Assembly (NCBI RefSeq): GCF_043641665.1 | Contig: NC_092200.1 | Span: forward strand, 13,274,194-13,338,193 | DNA: 64,000 nt | Direction: 5' to 3' | Source: Enoplosus armatus | Lineage: Eukaryota; Chordata; Actinopteri; Centrarchiformes; Enoplosidae | In this document: positions 21,762-45,887 of the stretch, in pieces | Numbering within the stretch: the stretch's first letter is position 1 | How the letters are laid out: each line of letters opens with the position of its first letter | Translations under genes and position numbers: made by a program | Notes under the pieces: model-generated | Told to the model about the DNA's origin: nothing | Databases searched by the model: none | What the model saw: only the letters and a program-made list of their open reading frames with translations

Positions 21762-22314
21762 TGTAGGCTTTAGTGCTTCAGAGGCGCTGTATTCATGAGA
21801 GGCGGAATTTCCACAAATAATATATATGAATAATAAATAAACAATAATAATGGCCACATGGTGGCGCTTTTGCCCCCTCACAAACAATACATATAACATA
21901 TTTCCTACCTTTTAAATTCTGTTCTTTTTTCCCAAACTTTGCATGACGTTCACCGTGTACTTGACACAATATATGGCTACGTAGAAGAAAAGTAAAGATG
22001 TGTGCACATTTGCTCCGCATGTAGATGACATAGCAGATTCTGCTTGTTCTATACACAAGTTTCACTTTCAGTAATTATATATGCTACTGTGTGTTCTTGG
22101 GTTCATCTAATTGGACACTGGCTGCTGCAGAAGCCTGTTTTATGTCGTGCAAAATAAATCTCATGTGTCTTCCTTGGTTTTCATGACCCGGACTACTCGT
22201 GTAGGCACAGGTCGTAGGCTAATTACATTATAGCACTTTCCACTGTCCTTGAACGCAGCAGCAGTTTCAAGCACGCCTCCAAGTCCTGTTAAACACTAAA
22301 TAATTGCTCCATGA

Positions 22315-22375
22315 GAAGCATTATATTATTTATGTTATCGTTCATATTTTTACTACTTATGGTTATAAAATCTAG

Positions 22376-22406
<31 letters not shown>

Positions 22407-22461
22407 TTTATAACCATAAGTAGTAAAGATATGAACGATAATATAAATAATACAATGCTTC
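22315..22461. repeat. Long foldback hairpin, 57-bp arms around (TA)n
   Basis: Arms 22315-22371 and 22405-22461 are reverse complements with only three mismatches in 57 positions. A TA dinucleotide tract (about 22376-22403) forms the loop. It resembles a foldback MITE or a long RNA hairpin. I see no coding sequence in it and no obvious target-site duplication. Confidence 0.88.
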
Positions 22462-22848
22462 ATTTTCTATGTCTTTATAGTCAAGACAGAAAATAATAAG
22501 AGCTATATGAAACTATTATAGACAGTCTTACCATGTGTTTAATGTAATCATAATTAATGATTAATTAGCGTGATGTGCATTAGACAAACGTTGCTCTAAG
22601 GAACCCAATCTATGAGGACTTCTGTTTGATGTGCCTTCACAAATATGTATTATTTCTACACTGTAGGAGAGGAATAAACAGGCTGAACCCTGTTTACAAG
22701 ATGTCATCCTTATCATCTCATCTGCTAACTCCAGACCCACGACATAACAGTGATATTAAACTGTAGGCCTCAATTTACTGAGGGCCCCCAGCACCACCTT
22801 TAGGACCACTGACTTCCTCACAAACCAGAGTGGCTTTTATTTTTACGA

Positions 22849-22862
22849 CCACAAGATGGCAC
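22849..22862 (+). promoter_or_regulatory. CTCF-like motif between tmem14c and tfap2a
   Basis: CCACAAGATGGCAC matches the CTCF core CCASYAGRKGGCRS at 13 of 14 positions; the single difference is at the tolerant fifth base. The motif points towards tfap2a. Confidence 0.5.
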
Positions 22863-23881
22863 CACAGGATAAGGTGAAGATTTTTCATAGTTTCATTTCA
22901 AGTCATACCCCAATATCCTCAAGCTTGAACTGGACTTGATTTTTTTTTTCTCAATGCTATTCCAAATAGAGTTTTGCTTGACATTCAAATCTGCAGAGGC
23001 AGGACAAAACACACACAATAGCACCTCTCACTGCATGAATGTGTGTTGCCAGTATTGGAGCCCTGGTGGGTGATTACCTTGAGAGTGGGCAGGTTTAGTC
23101 TTGGAAGTGTGATTGAAGTCCATGAAGAAGGTGGATAGGACAGGTGGATGAATGTCATTGGCCAGGTCCAATGCTGTCATCTAAATAGACGAAGTTTTGG
23201 TCAAGTGATAAACAAACCTGATATTTGCCTGAATTCTGACCCGTTGCCATATTTTTTTTATTTCACTCATTTGCACATGTTCCCTTTGACCACCTGCTTT
23301 TTTTTGACTGGCATCGGTTTGGCAGTTTCACTTAATGGAATGCTCACTGCGCACACATTCTCATTTGGTTTCAATTACCTGCAATATTGCCTTAAATCCA
23401 CAGGCGGCGCCTCCTCGCTCTCCTCCTGAAGCAAGGTGGCGCTAGAATACAATTTATCTTCCTTGGAGGGCAGCGTTTCATGCAAGGGGCCTGAAACCCT
23501 CTCACTCAACAGACACCCAATTTCATAAATTTCACGAAGCTACATGTGGGCTTCTGTACCGGGATAGCTGGGCTACTGTCTTCAGCAGCCAGCCCCGTCC
23601 AGCTGGAGCGAGTCTGCTGCCAAACAAATCTTTGTTGCAAATCAAACTGGGCATCTCTTCTCTAAGATGATTTTTCTAACTTCTCCATAACTTGGATTAA
23701 GGAATTAGTCCCCGTCACTTTTACAAAACAACGAGGGAAGGAGGAGAGACAATAAAGAGAAAAGCTTTCTGGAAGGTTTCACAACATTTTTGGCAACGAG
23801 AATGACACGTAAATTACGCACGGAGGTCTGTTTGTGTCTCAGCAATTTCCAATTTTTGAATAAGACGCCGACAAACCAGTA

Positions 23882-23929
<48 letters not shown>

Positions 23930-24030
23930 CATAAACATACAACCCTACCGCCAATACCAAATGAATACAGCAAACAATAATAATAATAATGATGATAATA
24001 ATAACAATAATAATAATAATTATAATAATA
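23882..24030. repeat. (CA)n and (AAT)n microsatellites
   Basis: A CA tract at 23882-23926 is followed by an interrupted AAT/GAT tract at 23976-24030. Confidence 0.95.
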
Positions 24031-24654
24031 CTTTCGTTTAATTTGTCTAAGTATGAATGGCTGTACAAAGTGCCTGGGGTGCAGCCGTTGCCGACGCCTA
24101 TTAAACCCAGCTCGCAGCTTTAGGAGGATGAACGTTGCCGCAGGCCCGGTGCTGCTATGGTGGAAGTGGTGGAAACCAAGCCCTAGACAAACAGGCTATT
24201 CAAAAGGGACCCCGCTCTTGTCTGAGAGTAACCCACTCGCAGACAGCTCTGCTTTAAAACGTACTCCTCCCTTAGTGCGCAGAGCCCCAAATAATATTTC
24301 AGACCCCCCCCCCCACACACACACACCTCCCTCTCTTTTGTCCAGTTCTGGTGAGGTCTATATAGCTGCAGGTATTGTGTGTGCAGTTAAAATGTGTTCG
24401 CCTTTGAAGTCAAACATGAAGGCTTGTTTTAAATATTAACACCACAAAAAAAAAATCTATAGATTCTATGTGGAATTATGCAATTGGAGAAAAGGAAACA
24501 CTACTACAAAGGATTTATAATGATAAAATGCGAGTGTTTTCCAAGTTAGTCCAATATTCTCAGTGCCTGCATTAAATATGTTTAATATAAGTGTTTGACG
24601 GAGTGAGAGAAACATCCATGCAGCTGTCTGCCGGCGACCTTGTGCAGACTTCAT

Positions 24655-24773
24655 GTGTGTGTGTGTGTGTGTGTGTGTGTGCTCCGTCAGGAACGTGAAA
24701 GAGGAGAAAAAGATGGACTAAAGATTTTGACCATTATCACCTATGCGAGCGCACGTGTTGCTCTCCTCTGTGG

Positions 24774-24819
<46 letters not shown>
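24655..24819. repeat. Two (GT)n microsatellites
   Basis: GT tracts at 24655-24680 and 24773-24819. Confidence 0.95.
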
Positions 24820-24822
<3 letters not shown>

Positions 24823-25817
24823 AGACAGAGGGGGGGAGAGCTCATTCGCTCTTGGCCGGAGGGGTCTACATAAGTATGTATTAGAAATAAACAGTGGATA
24901 AATAAATAATGACCCTCACAATAGCAGGGTAGCTCTCTCTGTAGAAGTAATGATGTTGGCAGTTAACCTTCAAGTTTTTTTAACTTGACACAGTTTCATT
25001 TTGGAGGGAGAACTCATGTTTTCTAGACAAACCAGTGAAGAGGCAGAACATGGAAAGGTTAATTGGCTCATAGGACTAACAGATATGTGCTTTTTAAGAC
25101 AAAAAATATTACATACACATAATTTACTTTTTTTGTGTGGCTTTTCTCCTTTCTCTTTACTTTCCTGTCAGCATTTTCCCTAATAAGTCATCTTTATTAA
25201 TTATTCAATTTTACCAGGAATTAAGGGGAGAGTAAAACCACATCACAGGCTACCTGGCTTTTTAATGTTTTTACAAGCGAAATTATTGTATTTGAATTTG
25301 TTTTGTAAATTCACCTGATGCAAAGAAAGTGTCACTCTGTAAAATATGGATTTCCTGTAAATATAATTAATGTTTTGGCTTGTTTTGGATGTTGGATTGT
25401 TTATTTATTTATAGCAGTGGCTGTGATTGTATCTCAGTTCCCTCAGATAAGTAATGTCGAGATCTTTTTTTGTTCGTTTTTCATTATTTGATTATTTATT
25501 TATTATTGTTTTAATAAAAAACTAATTTAATTGACATCAGGGATCAAACTATGAACGCTTAGGCCTACCCTGCACACAGACAAATAGGCCATTTGACTTT
25601 TTTTTCCCAGGTAGTTTCTGCTCTCTCGTCTACACCCGGAGCAGTGCGCATGCGTCACCAGGTGGCCCCCGCACCGTTTTTATGGCCAGGTGAGGCGATC
25701 CAGGTCCAGGTAAAAAAAAAATAGCAAAGGTTTACTTTGAGACAGAAGGCTCAATGCGATAGACACGGCACCGGATCGACCAAAAAAAGAACCACCAAAG
25801 GCAGCAGAAGACAAAGA

Positions 25818-37902
<12,085 letters not shown>

Positions 37903-38462
37903 TGTTTCCATCCCACCTTCACCGAGGGCCAAACCCCAGGGCCCTTCTTCTACACCGACCCACACCCCTCCGCCTCGGCCCGGCCCCCACCCATCCAATA
38001 TAAATATTATAAATACCTTATAAATACTATTGATAAAGTTAAACGTGCCACTTCCTGATCTTGCGCGGTTTTACATGTTTTGTTTTTACATCCCACTTTG
38101 GATTCACGGGGAAAACGACGCAAGAATCTCCTTCTTCTTCTTCTTCTTCTTCTTCTTCCAACACCTGAACCATATGAAATGTTATTTAAAAAAAAAAAAG
38201 AAAAGAAAAAAAGCTGCAGAGGAACAGCTCCAGGGTGAGGAAAAAGGTGTATTGCCTCAGCCAGAGGACTTTTTATGTACTCCCCTTATTTTTTATGAGC
38301 TGCAACGAATGGACTGAAATCCAGCGACCCCTCTATATCTCAATTTTACGATTGTGACAAAAACGAAGCTAAAAGAGGATGAATTCTTATCAGTATTGTG
38401 AATAATAAACTTGAAAAACAAAGAGAAATTCCACAGAGCTCCATGTCATGACTTCAGTTGTA

Positions 38463-38509
<47 letters not shown>

Positions 38510-39246
38510 AGCGACCAACTTGAACTTTTTGAATTTCAACACGATTCACGGTTATATAAGGGAATCAGTGTTCATGTATGTATATATTTATTTATGTGTA
38601 ATTTAATGGGAATTGTAAATATGGTGCGTCTGTTGAAACTTCTTTTTTTTATTTATCTGGTGCCTCCTGTTTTAGTGGGTTTGAATATTCGGTTAGTTCT
38701 TCATGTGATTTTATGGTTCTTAGAAAAACAGAAGTTTGGGGTATTTTTTATTTCTCTGGGATATTTCAATTTCAGCCCTCTTGTAGCATGTTGAGGCGAC
38801 ATTGAAGCAAGTGAACAAATTTAATAGAAATAAACTTCCATTTCTCTCTCTATATATCATCCTTATTCAGTTTTATTTTATTTGAGACAGAGCATAAGTG
38901 AGACCCTGAGGAGAACTGTTTTTTTTATTTTTATTTTATTTTATTTTTTTTGTGTTTCTATTTTCGTTTTTATACAAGCTTTTATGTGTTGTGCCAATCA
39001 GAATACGTTTCACCTCCTGTTCTCTCCTTGAAGCACCATAAAAGCAATAAATGGAATATTGTCTTTTTTTAAATGTTTGGAAGACATTCAAAAAAAAACA
39101 TTTTTTGGGACCACCTGATATCTTGTTATGTCCGATAATGTCCAAAATTGGAGGCGGTTTTAGCTGTATTGTATAGACATGTGCTGGCAATAGTTCCCAT
39201 GCCTGTCAATGTATTATAGTCCTTTGTTGCCCAGAAAAAAAATAAA
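37903..39246 (+). other. tfap2a: tfap2a 3' UTR
   Basis: Sequence after the stop has a TTC tract (38129-38158), A-rich and CT (38465-38508) tracts, and several AATAAA signals at 38404, 38829, 39046 and 39241. Any of these could end the transcript, and a long T/A-rich 3' UTR of up to 1.35 kb is plausible. Confidence 0.55.
38829..38834 (+). terminator. tfap2a: Candidate poly(A) signal of tfap2a
   Basis: One of four AATAAA hexamers in the 3' UTR; which is used cannot be told from sequence. Confidence 0.4.
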
Positions 39247-41165
39247 TATTTGATACGCTTCATCTCGATTTTTATTCATATCTTTTAATTTTTTATTCAC
39301 TGCTTGATACGCCCGGATGTTTTTTTTTTTCTTTCTGTTATTCTTTCTTTCTTTTTTTTTTTTTTTGGTCTTAGTATTTTTTTCCCATTCTGAACGGCTA
39401 CAGTAATTGAGTTTAAGTCTCCCCTGACGATTGCTCCTTGCAATAAGCAGCTGAACTCATTGTTTCCCTCAAGTATAATAAAAAAAAAATCTTACTTTAA
39501 ACTCCCTAGTTCAGAGCACAGGATCTTGTGCAGGCCAAATGGCTCACAACAATGGATACATTCGCGTTTGATGTGTTCCAGCGCCACCCCTCCAGCTAAA
39601 ACCCTCTGAGATGTATATAGGCCTGGTGTGCAATGTTTGGTTGTTATAGGCTATATTTGGCTCTCCCGCGTTTATTCTGTGCTGGAGCCTTATTCAAAGA
39701 CATGCATCAAATATTTGTTATGTTGTTTGCCTCTCAGTGTAATCAATGAACAATCAGCGCTCAGTATGCTCCCCCCCCCCCCCCCTTATGTATATTTCGT
39801 GATACAATCATAACACTTTTCATAACTGAACCTCCCTCTCTGACTGGTATTTAGTCTCCTTTCGTTGTGTTTGGCTGAGTGAGTCTGTAAATGCGGCTAT
39901 CGCGCTGGCTGGAACAGCAAATCTGATGCTGGCCTTTGCTTTATGTCGCGTGTGCAGAGCTGCAGAGAGCAGGCCGTTGCATAACATTTGAGTTGAGTTT
40001 GATTGTATATTGATGGCGTGGCACCTATAGCTCGAAATCAATCTCGTCTGGAGCATGAATCAGTCTGGTGATATATGCATCTTGGTATTGTTTCTCGCTT
40101 TCCCTATTTCACTGTCTGGTAACCATGCAGTTTAAAATATTGTAACACTGGGAGAACGCCCCCCCCCCCCTTTCCTCCTCCTTTTCTCCAATCTTCTCTG
40201 CAGCCATATTTATTATCTGCATGATTTTCGGGCCCTGGTTTAATTCTGAGGCAGTTGTTTTTGCAGGAGGGTGAATGAAGCCTAACTGTACATGTCCTTG
40301 GCATAATTGCGATGCACAGTGCTGGAGCAGGTGAAGCGAGGCATTGTCTGTCAGGCCCTGTTTTTGTTGGCTCAGTCTTCAGATTGTGTGTGGGATCCTG
40401 TCCTCAGGCACAATAGCTCACTCATAAAGGGGAGAGACTACCCGGCTGCTCCTGCTATGGTGGATGTGGGGGGGTGGGGGGGGATGGATAGCATAAATAG
40501 TCACTTTAAGGGAAAACAATCGTATTAAAACAGCATTCACTGGTATTAGCGAAAAAAGGAACCCCCCTCACGTGTGTCATTAATGCTAATGTTATTTAAT
40601 AAATTTATCGGGGGGTTTTGAGGGTGAAACGAACGCATTAGAAATAGTGGTATCTGTGACAATGGTGGATATTTGTGCGTATTATTAGTGGAAGATGAGG
40701 GAATCGCAAAGGCCTGTAATTGTGTCTTTCTGTGTAATGGAATTGGAGTGTTAAAGAAACTCCAAATCCCATTGTCTGTCGTTTGTGTACACCGATACTA
40801 GACTATAATTTGCATACCTTTTTAATACAAAATTGTAATTTTACTCTAATTCGATCTTAAACAGGTAGAGCCAGTTTCTCATAATGCCTCACAGCCAAAG
40901 TCATTTGCAAAGAAACAAGGAGGTCTGAAATTTGAAGAGCCAGTCAGCAATACCCAGCTGAATTTGGCTAATTCAATCCATAACTGCTGCTTGTCTCAAC
41001 TAAAGCAATTACAGCTGATTCCCGCATAGTAATTAATAAGTGTGAGGCCTGTTGTTATCAAATATTCTGGAGGATACGCGAAATAAAATATATACCAGGG
41101 GTTAAAGGGATACATTGTGTGTGTGATTAAGCGTCTTCTGCAGGCAGATGATGATGCTCAAGAAT

Positions 41166-41167
<2 letters not shown>
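39247..41167. other. Gene-free DNA after tfap2a, with a candidate regulatory block
   Basis: T-rich and C-run tracts dominate up to about 40170. From 40560 to 41110 the sequence is repeat-poor and contains TAAT, AATTA and ATTTGCAAAG-like cores (for example AGCAATTACAGCTGATT), so it may be a conserved enhancer. No coding potential is recognised. Confidence 0.35.
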
Positions 41168-41207
<40 letters not shown>

Positions 41208-41382
41208 TGTTCGTTCTATCTATTTATTTCATACAGTATTTGTCTGCTGGTGAGGTTCAGTGGGCTGGCGCTCTGTTGATATTTATAGTTTGTAGCAGGG
41301 ATGTAATGAAGGACAAACACAGACAGACTCGGTTAAACCACCTCTGTGGATAGAGTGTGCACACACACACACACACACACAC
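41168..41382. repeat. (GT)n and (CA)n microsatellites flanking a duplicated element
   Basis: GT tract 41168-41206 and CA tract 41360-41382 lie on either side of copy 2 of the duplicated element. Confidence 0.95.
41221..41320 (+). repeat. Duplicated non-coding element, copy 2
   Basis: Direct-orientation relative of 34013-34110 in tfap2a intron 4. It has 22 identical bases from 41232, then the ordered blocks GGGCTGG, TATTTATAG and AGGGATGTA with substitutions and small gaps. Confidence 0.75.
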
Positions 41383-41739
41383 TCACTGCCGTATGACACA
41401 CATCTTACTTTAAATCACAAGCTGCAATTTAAAGTGTATATGTATGTATGTATGTATGTAGGATTTATTTAGAGGTTGAATTAATGCATGTGCGCTGAAA
41501 ATATATTTCTTTCTCATGCTTCTATTGACGACTGTCACACAACACATAACGCAGCTTTTCATCAACAACCATAGCTGCGCGTCACTGCTGCGCTCATCAG
41601 TCCTGTACAAATGTGTCCCGTCCACTTTACACGCTAGCAGCCATGTTTGTGGTCAGAAAGTATTTAGTTGATGCTACTGAGATCACTGCTCTGGTGAAAG
41701 TGTCTGCACGGCCTAATTACCCCGTAGCACCATCACTAC

Positions 41740-42560
41740 AACAGTCTGCACTGTAACGCTCGCAGGCAATGCTTTGGAGCTGCCTGGGAAGATATAGGGC
41801 AGCAGCCGACAAGGCCCAGATCTGTTCACTGCACTGCCACGAATGTTATATTGGTATGATTGGAATTTGATTTAAGCCCAGCTGTCCTCCTGACATTTAG
41901 ACAGAGGGATATCTGAGGCTGATGGAGATTGAAGTGATTGTTTAAAGATGATCAGTTATTGCGCAGTACTTTAGGGGGAGAAAAGGGATTAGTGTCCACA
42001 CAATGCTGGAAAGTTTTTCTTTATTGATGGAGCAGAGATGTTTTGATAGAGGATTTCGATGGACTAAACATGTTGATGTTCCAGAAATACTTGGAGAAAC
42101 AAAGTCTTAAATGATGGAGAGCAGATGGTCACTTTATCGATAGAATTTCTGCAAACGCAGTGCTGTCAATTAGAGTTGCCTGTATCAAATGTTTTACCAA
42201 CGGCGCATTTCAAACTGCCGGCTTAACAATAAGTGGCTTGGACAAGACGCAGGGTCCCTCTAAATGACATTTGATACGGTTATTGGTGCAATCGAATTAC
42301 GGGACTTTAAAGTTTGCAATGAAGCGCAAAATGGCTAATTGTCCTCAACTCTGACATCAGCCGTCATTTGGGGCTTTGCCCCCACCCCCTGCCTGGCGCT
42401 GACCCCCTATGGGCCCCCTTGCCCACTCTGCGAGCCAGGGCTCAGAAGCCAAGAGAGGTCAATTACTCCACCAAATCACCAAATCAGCCCTTGATTACTT
42501 GAGACATTAGGTAATCGATTAGAAAACATTAAGTGACTTTGAATAAACAAAGGGACTCCT
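41740..42560. promoter_or_regulatory. Candidate enhancer block downstream of tfap2a
   Basis: An 800-base low-repeat stretch with dense homeodomain-like sites, including GATTACTTGAGACATTAG, GGTAATCGATTAG and GCAATCGAATTACGG. It has no open frame of note. The base composition and site density resemble vertebrate developmental enhancers. Conservation was not tested. Confidence 0.4.
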
Positions 42561-42646
42561 GATATGCTCGACAATTCCACTCACACTCTCATTCACAAAA
42601 ATGAGAGAGGCGTTTGATTAGTTAACGTCTGCAAGGAAGAACACGT

Positions 42647-42647
<1 letters not shown>

Positions 42648-42695
<48 letters not shown>
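42648..42695. repeat. (CA)n microsatellite
   Basis: Long CA tract; open frames through it are artefacts. Confidence 0.96.
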
Positions 42696-42697
<2 letters not shown>

Positions 42698-43193
42698 CAT
42701 ATTTTTCTTTTTTCAAAATGAATTTGTTATGGTTTCTATTTGCCACCTTGTACCAAGCAAGCCTTTCTAAACAATAAACAACAACGTTTGTGCGCTGTGA
42801 CAGCACTTATCAGGAATCATTGTTGTCCTCCAGCCACCTATCGAGCACTGAGGTCTGCCAACTCCATGCGCTTGTGTATCCCCAAATATATGAAAAAAAG
42901 AAGAGCGGATTAAAATTGTGTTAATGTTTCCCCACTTGGTGAATGCAGTTTATATTCTAGTTTTAGTCATCCTCTCTCTCACTGCCTCCCTCCCTCTCTG
43001 TCTGTCTCTGTCTCTCTCCCTGCATCCTCTGCAGTCAGCCAGGGGGGGAGTGTCGCCCCAGGCCAAACATATGCTTCTTTCCATTGCACTAATCCAAATG
43101 CAGCGTGGAGGAATAATTGCTCGAGTGGCCGTGGCTGCGCAGGGGCTTTGTCCCTCACTGGCTCCCGTCAGCCAGGCACACGCCATTTCAATC

Positions 43194-43194
<1 letters not shown>

Positions 43195-43231
<37 letters not shown>

Positions 43232-43258
43232 CTCTCTCTCTCTCGCTCTCTCGCTCTC
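43195..43258. repeat. (CT)n tract with CG interruptions
   Basis: CT tract interrupted by TCGC units. Confidence 0.95.
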
Positions 43259-43759
43259 TGTATTAAACCCCAGCCCTTTTATCAAACCAGACCCTCACAG
43301 CCACATCCTTTAAAAAGCCTTCTTTAATTCTCCCCCCACCCTCATGTTGTTGTTGCTGTCAGGTCATCATATTTGGAGCACCATCTTCATTAATATTGAC
43401 AGTGCAGCACGTTGGCAGGCTGTATTGGCAAAACGGTCGCATGAGCAATGACTACAAATGAAAATGACTTTTTGGTGGACTTTTGTCAGCGCCTCAGACT
43501 ATTTAGTTTTATTTTTTTATTTTTTTCTCCCCACAGATTCCAAGCAGCGAGCGTTATTCAGTCAAGAAGGGAAAATCAACTTGGCCATCCAACCAGAGAG
43601 TTGACGCAGCTGATTATAACTTGCTTTGATTTCTGCGGAGCGATGGCTGTAATATGTTGCTGGAAACAGACGAAACTGAAGTGACAAATGACATGATGTA
43701 CCGGTGATGCTTAAACCTCGAAGCAGTTTGCTGAGGGCCAATTTACTAATGATCAATCA

Positions 43760-43760
<1 letters not shown>

Positions 43761-43796
<36 letters not shown>

Positions 43797-44874
43797 ACAT
43801 ATGTAGTTTTGGGGGATATGGCACTTTGTTAAGAATACATTACAGACGTACGTAGTAACTTAACTTAAATAAACATCAATTGAAAATTCTGGGAACAAAT
43901 TGGGCCATTTGAGAAATGTTGGTGCATAACAGCAGGTGGACAAACAGCCCGTGTCAACACGTCCCACTGCTGGGACTGTTCTCCTATCTGACTTTAAATG
44001 GTTGGACTCATTACAGAAGGTGATTCGATAAGGGAAGAAAAATGTCTGTGTGTTCCTGCGACACCAAACAGGCTCTCCTGCAAGAAAGTAGATGAAAGTG
44101 CACATCGGCCTGTGCTGTGTTCTGAACACGGAACCACCCGGTGCTTTGACCCCCCCCACACACACGTGTCACCCTTTGACTTATTTTCTGTGAATCAACG
44201 ATGAAAAATCACTCGAGTAAAATGAAGCAGTTGCTAGGAAATCACATATTTCCACGGATAAAGAATGGAATAAGACAGAGAGAGGGGGGGGGGGGGGGGG
44301 GGGGTCGTGGTTGTCTGACTGAATTAATAGACATGATAATTTCACACTATTTCACAGTGAGCTATCTGTTCCATCACAGCAAAATAAAAGGGTCACTGCG
44401 CAGCTGTGGCAAACCCCTAGCGTTATTATGAAGTTTGATGATAGACCCCCCCCCCCCCCCCCCAGTCTTTCTTTTTTTCTCTGTCTTTTTTTCTTCTCTC
44501 TGGTACTTTGCTTCAGGCCAGCAATAGCTCGGGGCCACGCCGGTGCCTCCCCATGATAAAGGACTTATACTCTGTCTGTGCGCAAAGAAAGCCGCAGCAG
44601 CTTCTCTCGCTCCCGAACCTAATCAACTCACTGGCTCGGCCCTTTAACGATTGGTGTACACCCCCCGCCTCTGTCTCTCTCTCTCCATCCCTCTCCCCCC
44701 CCCCCCCCCCCCCCCCTTCTGTCTGTCTCTCTCTCTCTTTCTGTGAGTTACTGCACATTTAGCTGGGCATTTATTTATCCTTACGCCCCCAAATCAAACT
44801 TTAATACTACTACTGCTGCTGCTGCTGCTGCTAATAATAACAATAATAATAATAATAATAATAAACAGCAACAG
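43761..44874. repeat. Cluster of simple repeats
   Basis: AAT units at 43761-43794, a G run at 44284-44304, C runs at 44446-44463 and 44695-44716, and CTG then AAT units at 44807-44863. The DNA between them has no recognised gene. Confidence 0.9.
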
Positions 44875-45814
44875 CAATCGCACTATGTAGCACAAAAAAT
44901 ATATCTATATAGTCTATAAGCCTACAAAAACAAAGGGGAAGGTAATAATATTAAAGGACTATAGTGCGTTAAGGTTACTTTAAACTCACCTGAAGTTGGC
45001 AGCCATTTTTCTTCATGAAGTTACTTACTTTTGGATTCCTGCCACTTTGTTGGACATGTAGTTTTTTTTTGGTTTTTCGTCTCTAAAAAGTGTCCATTTG
45101 TTTCCCAAAATTAAAAAAAACCCAAAATAGAAATGTATAAAGAAATGGGACACATACTATGGATCTCTTCCCCTGAAGCTTCCAGGTTGATAGGGACGTA
45201 AAACTCTAGTCCCAGATGACAGGGTCCATTCTGTCCATATGGGTTTGCTTCTGCCTTCAGGTCAACCACTTTTAACTTCATCCAGCAGGAAAAAAAAACA
45301 ATATTCATTTTTAGATCTAAAGGGAGAGTAAGCTGATGTCGCCACTATTTATTTGTTTTTGAAATCCTTTGCTGTTGGTTCTTTGGGTATTGCAAGTAAT
45401 TATTTTGATGAAAGGTGGACATGTAGTGCCAAAAATATAAAATAAATCACTTTAAATGGAGAATAAAGTGAATCCAACTCTAAAGGACCCTTGGCAATTC
45501 CAAGACCGCTGTTGGTGTGCAGGCCTATGCATGTGGGGAAGATATGCTGTAGACAGCCCAGTCTTTCAGTCATGACCCTTGCATCCTTCACAGAATAAGA
45601 AATAAATAAGGAGGAATCAATATAATAAAGATAGCCTGTTGGGACTTTTTTTCTGGGGGTGGCATGTGAAAAAGGTCATGAGCCAGTTTAAAGCCAACAC
45701 TCCTGAGAGGACATGATGTCTGAACCATTGGAGGTGCCAGGAGGCTGTATATTATTACTTATTTGTATGACAAGTAATGACAGTTATGGGTTTAAACATG
45801 AAGACGTGTGGAGT

Positions 45815-45887
45815 GTAGCCTCCTTAAACGCAGTTAAAGAAATACAATATTTTCATCAACTTTAAGCAAGATAAGATAAATGATGAG
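45815..45887 (+). repeat. Direct repeat, copy 1 (~73 bp)
   Basis: Begins GTAGCCTCCTTAAACGCAG and ends AAGATAAATGATGA. It is about 90 percent identical to copy 2 at 47987-48059. Confidence 0.85.

Larger units (their letters stand above)
22863..25817. other. Intergenic DNA upstream of tfap2a
   Basis: No gene is recognised. The stretch contains a CA repeat (23882-23926), an AAT-type repeat (23976-24030), GT repeats (24655-24680 and 24773-24819) and a moderately GC-rich block near 24060-24360. The last 200 bases (25620-25817), with CAGGTG E-boxes and several CG pairs, are the likely promoter and 5' UTR of the tfap2a 1c transcript. Confidence 0.5.

Noticed and set aside
24053..24439. 128-codon frame upstream of tfap2a
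   Set aside because: Low-complexity proline/histidine stretches and no recognised domain; likely chance in a GC-rich promoter-side region.
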